64,000 nt of DNA from M3007 sp964550795 (lineage in GTDB: Bacteria > Bacteroidota > Bacteroidia > Chitinophagales > Saprospiraceae), in contig CAZKBH010000015.1 in NCBI GenBank assembly GCA_964550795.1, positions 23,110-87,109 on the forward strand. The letters run 5' to 3'. Positions 61,265-64,000 of the stretch are shown one piece after another. The translations under genes and the position numbers were made by a program. Each line of letters starts with the position of its first letter. Positions within the stretch are counted from its first letter, which is position 1. The notes below the pieces were generated by a model that was given only the letters and a program-made list of their open reading frames with translations, did not search any database and had not been told where the DNA came from.

Positions 61265-63826
61265 ATGAAAAAACAACTTTTTATCAATTTGCCTTCCCAA
61301 ACCTTGGCAATCCTCGGACTCGCCATCACCATTGCCGCAGCAAGCGCATATTTTTACGCAAACAAACCCGCCGAAAAACGCAAGCAAACCCCTTCCCAAG
61401 CCGGCGCAGCCTTTCGCTACTGGGACATGGCCCGAACCTTCCCCGACGGCAAATTTTACACCGAAAAATATTCCGAAGCCCTCGCACAAATGCGTTTGTC
61501 GGCGCAACTCCGCGATGATCGCAGCCCAAGCTGGGAAGCCATTGGACCCAAAAACATTGGGGGAAGAACGCTTTGTCTAGCCATTAATCCACTGGATACC
61601 AACATTTTATGGCTCGGAAGCGCCTCTGGAGGCATCTGGAAAAGCACCACGGGCGGACGAGGCGCAGAAGCCTGGCAGCATGTGGAAACAGGATTCCCGG
61701 TCCTCGGTGTCAGCGCCATCGCAATCAATCCCGACAACCCCCAGATCATGTACGCCGGTACGGGTGAGGTGTACAACCTGGGAAATTCCGCGCCCAATGT
61801 CGCCATCCGAACCACCCGAGGCACCTATGGTATTGGCATCCTGAAAAGCACCAACGGCGGGGTTAGTTGGAGCAAAAGTCTCGACTGGAGTTATGGACAG
61901 TTGCGCGGTGTGCAAGACATCAAAATCAATCCATTGCGCCCCGAAACGGTGCTTGCCGCTACCACCGAAGGACTCCTGCGCAGTTGGGATGCCGGACAAA
62001 CCTGGCACAACATCCACGATAAAACCATGGCTGTGGACATTGAAATAGACCCCTCCGATACCAGCCGGATTTTCGTGACCCACGGCTCGCTCAATGATAT
62101 CGGAGTGAGTGGCGTGTATCGTTCTGTCAACGCCGGGGCAACATTTGTCAAACTCAGCGCTAGTGGATTGCCCAATACTTATTCGGGCAAAACCTTGCTG
62201 ACCATTTGTCCCACGCAACCCAATGTGCTATACGCCTCGGTCGGGAATGCGTTTGCTCAAAATGGCCTTTTCAAAAGCACCAATGGCGGAAACTCCTGGA
62301 CCAAAGTAAGTTCTGAAGACGTGAGTAAATACCAGGGTTGGTACTCCCACGACGTGGCGGTGCATCCAACGAACCCGGATACCATCATTTGGGTGGGCAT
62401 AGATACCTGGAAATCAACCGACGGCGGCAGCACGGTCCAACGAAAAACGGCTTGGAATAGTTGGTATTTTGGATACGTGCCAGCGGGTGCCTCAGAAGGC
62501 CCGCCCAACTACGTCCATGCTGACATCCACCGCGCCTACTACGTTCCGGGCGATGAAAACAAGGTTTACCTCGTGACCGATGGCGGCCTGTTTGTCTCCT
62601 ACGACGGCGGAGAAACCTGGGCCGGACGCAATGGAGGTTACCAAACGCAGCAGTTTTACGCCAATCTCGGCAATTCCAGCACCAATCCATCCATTGCAAT
62701 TGGTGGCATGCAGGACAATTCAACTGCAATTTACAAGGGCGATCCGTCCTGGACCCGCGTGCTGGGAGGCGATGGAGAAAGCGCAGCCATAAACCCGCAA
62801 AATGACCAAATCATGTACGGGTCTTCGCAGTATCTGAATTTGTACAAAAGCGGCAACGGCGGGCAGAGCTGGTACGGCATCGGCAATGAAATTAGCGGAA
62901 ATGCGGCTTTTAACGGTCCTTTTGAACTGGCGCCCTCCGATCCTGACATAATGTACGCGGGCACCCAAAGTCTCTGGCGTTCAGACGACGGTGGGGAAAA
63001 TTGGGCCGAAATCACGGGCAGTTTAGCTGGTGGAGATGTGGTTTTGACCATTGTCATTAGCCCGGAAAATCCCAATCTCGTGTATTGCAGCACTGCGCCC
63101 AGCACGACCAATCAAGCTCGGGTATTCAAAATTGACGTGGAAAATGGAGTCGTTACACCCATGACGGGCCTGCCCAACCGGGTCTGCATGGATTTGGTTT
63201 TTTCGCCCGAGGCGGAAAATACCGTGTACGCCGTTTTTGCAGGGTTCAATACCGAGCACGTCTGGAGAACGGAGGATGCAGGCGCAAGCTGGACGGCCAT
63301 AGACAACGGTTTACCCGATGTGCCCACCAATTCCATGGCGATTGACCCGAGCACCGGTCACCTCTACATCGGCAACGACCTCGGGGTATGGCACTCGGCC
63401 AACGCCGGAATCAGTTGGGAGGTATATTCCGCCGATGCCCCGCAAGCCATGCTCGCCATGCACCTCAGCATTGTGCCGGGCAACAAACTCCGGGTGGCCA
63501 CTTATGGATTGGGTGTTTGGCAGACGGACTTGGCAGTGGCATCCAAATCCACGGAACCTATGTTGGCTTTTTCGATTCAAAACCTTCGGCCTAATCCTGC
63601 TTCAGAGCAAAGTGTAATAGATTTTTCTTTGCTAAAAGAGGAGAAAGTTACGATTAAAGTGCTGGATATCAATGCGAAAACGGTTTGGATAAGCAGTACA
63701 GAGCGTTTGCCGGCAGGAGATCACTCGCGGTCAATTCCAGTGGATATTTTACCTGTAGGCACTTATGGGGTAGTGCTGGAAACCGTCAAAGACCGGGTTG
63801 GGCGGCTACTTATCGTAATGAGATAA
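61265..63826 (+). CDS. Type IX-secreted sortilin/BNR-type beta-propeller protein
   Basis: The 853-residue protein has a hydrophobic N terminus (QTLAILGLAITIAAASAYF). A large propeller domain follows with many BNR/Asp-box blades of the form S-x-D-x-G-x-x-W (STNGGVSWSK, SWDAGQTWHN, STNGGNSWTK, SYDGGETWAG, SDDGGENWAE, TEDAGASWTA, SANAGISWEV). A type A sorting domain completes it (QNLRPNPASEQSVIDFSL to GRLLIVMR). This is a surface or released protein; propellers of this kind occur in xyloglucanases (GH74) and adhesins, and no GH74 catalytic Asp can be assigned by eye. The 3' end is duplicated downstream (next entry). Confidence 0.82.
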   Translation: MKKQLFINLPSQTLAILGLAITIAAASAYFYANKPAEKRKQTPSQAGAAFRYWDMARTFPDGKFYTEKYSEALAQMRLSAQLRDDRSPSWEAIGPKNIGGRTLCLAINPLDTNILWLGSASGGIWKSTTGGRGAEAWQHVETGFPVLGVSAIAINPDNPQIMYAGTGEVYNLGNSAPNVAIRTTRGTYGIGILKSTNGGVSWSKSLDWSYGQLRGVQDIKINPLRPETVLAATTEGLLRSWDAGQTWHNIHDKTMAVDIEIDPSDTSRIFVTHGSLNDIGVSGVYRSVNAGATFVKLSASGLPNTYSGKTLLTICPTQPNVLYASVGNAFAQNGLFKSTNGGNSWTKVSSEDVSKYQGWYSHDVAVHPTNPDTIIWVGIDTWKSTDGGSTVQRKTAWNSWYFGYVPAGASEGPPNYVHADIHRAYYVPGDENKVYLVTDGGLFVSYDGGETWAGRNGGYQTQQFYANLGNSSTNPSIAIGGMQDNSTAIYKGDPSWTRVLGGDGESAAINPQNDQIMYGSSQYLNLYKSGNGGQSWYGIGNEISGNAAFNGPFELAPSDPDIMYAGTQSLWRSDDGGENWAEITGSLAGGDVVLTIVISPENPNLVYCSTAPSTTNQARVFKIDVENGVVTPMTGLPNRVCMDLVFSPEAENTVYAVFAGFNTEHVWRTEDAGASWTAIDNGLPDVPTNSMAIDPSTGHLYIGNDLGVWHSANAGISWEVYSADAPQAMLAMHLSIVPGNKLRVATYGLGVWQTDLAVASKSTEPMLAFSIQNLRPNPASEQSVIDFSLLKEEKVTIKVLDINAKTVWISSTERLPAGDHSRSIPVDILPVGTYGVVLETVKDRVGRLLIVMR

Positions 63827-64000
63827 AATTTTGCCGCAGAGCGCAGAGGCGCAGAGCAGGACTATACTCCGCGTCTCTGCGCCTCTGCTGTAAAAAATTA
63901 CGACCTTTGCATTTTATCGTAATGAGATAAAATTTTACCGCAGAGGCGCAGAGGCGCAGAGCAGGACTATACTCCGCGTCTCTGCGCCTCTGCTGTAAAA
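63814..64000. repeat. Tandem duplication of about 105 bp covering the stop region, with hairpins
   Basis: A unit beginning ATCGTAATGAGATAAAATTT (last codons and stop of the preceding gene) is present at about 63814 and again at about 63918. Each unit contains a hairpin of GCAGAGGCGCAGAG and CTCTGCGCCTCTGC arms around GCAGGACTATACTCCGCGT, then TGTAAAA. The array may continue past the window edge. The hairpins could serve as terminators. Confidence 0.8.

Noticed and set aside
1..64000. tRNA or rRNA genes
   Set aside because: No cloverleaf with a conserved GGTTCGAATCC-type arm and no rRNA segments were seen on either strand by reading; a covariance-model scan was not possible.

Overview
The window is a draft-assembly contig (runs of N at 36863-36872, 39146-39245 and 51300-51330) from a member of the Bacteroidota, most likely a Saprospiraceae/Haliscomenobacter-like gliding bacterium. 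The evidence is type IX secretion C-terminal sorting domains (type A at 26.7 and 63.6 kb, a CHU_C-like type B at 28.1 kb), many lipoproteins with a short lipobox, a Y_Y_Y/LuxR membrane regulator, DUF3667 and DUF6624 proteins, and Bacteroidota-type promoters (TTTG, 19 bp, TAnnTTTG upstream of ilvE).

Layout. 1-5.4 kb: small lipoproteins, a DUF2147 protein, a DUF6268-like barrel and a remnant of an FG-GAP protein. 5.5-26.9 kb: a complete beta-1,3-glucan (laminarin-type) utilisation locus. A divergent membrane-bound regulator faces an 18 kb co-directional array: glycosidase-barrel fusion, glycan-binding lipoprotein, GH16 lipoprotein, GH149-type phosphorylase, secreted GH17, GH30 lipoprotein, GPH permease fused to GH17, cytoplasmic GH17, and a type IX-secreted multi-module glycan-binding protein. 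No SusC/SusD pair is present. The natural reading is that surface enzymes (GH16, GH30) cut and debranch the glucan, a hydrolase tethered to an outer-membrane barrel and another tethered to the inner-membrane permease process oligosaccharides at the two import points, and GH149 converts them to glucose-1-phosphate inside.

27-34.6 kb: DUF3667 protein, a large secreted beta-propeller/PKD-like protein, an OmpA-DUF6624-like protein, a TlpA-like thioredoxin, a barrel protein and a membrane protein. 34.6-38.7 kb: a decayed peptide-export locus (C39-ABC transporter pseudogene, HTH regulator, HlyD C-terminal remnant), scarred by an ISAs1-type insertion whose 12-bp target duplication lets the interrupted lipoprotein be rebuilt exactly. 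38.7-45.9 kb: repeat-rich DNA, a second OmpA-DUF6624-like protein, a TPR-DUF6624 protein, a DinB/YfiT protein with an AT-hook and a histone-H1-like tail, and an AlkA fragment. 45.9-64 kb: mostly core genes (ilvE, S9 peptidase, AlkC-like, pyrD, MFS, RsmI-like methylase, Gfo/Idh, two universal stress proteins, O-antigen ligase/glycosyltransferase pair, arfB) and a large type IX-secreted propeller protein.

The window is rich in small palindromic mobile elements. Three kinds carry visible 8-9 bp target duplications (14161-14234; 38798-38888 and 45595-45684; 35223-35386). A further copy of the first kind lies in frame inside the GH149 coding sequence, so the palindrome is translated into about 30 extra residues. 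All assignments are from reading the sequence and translations by eye; no database search was possible.
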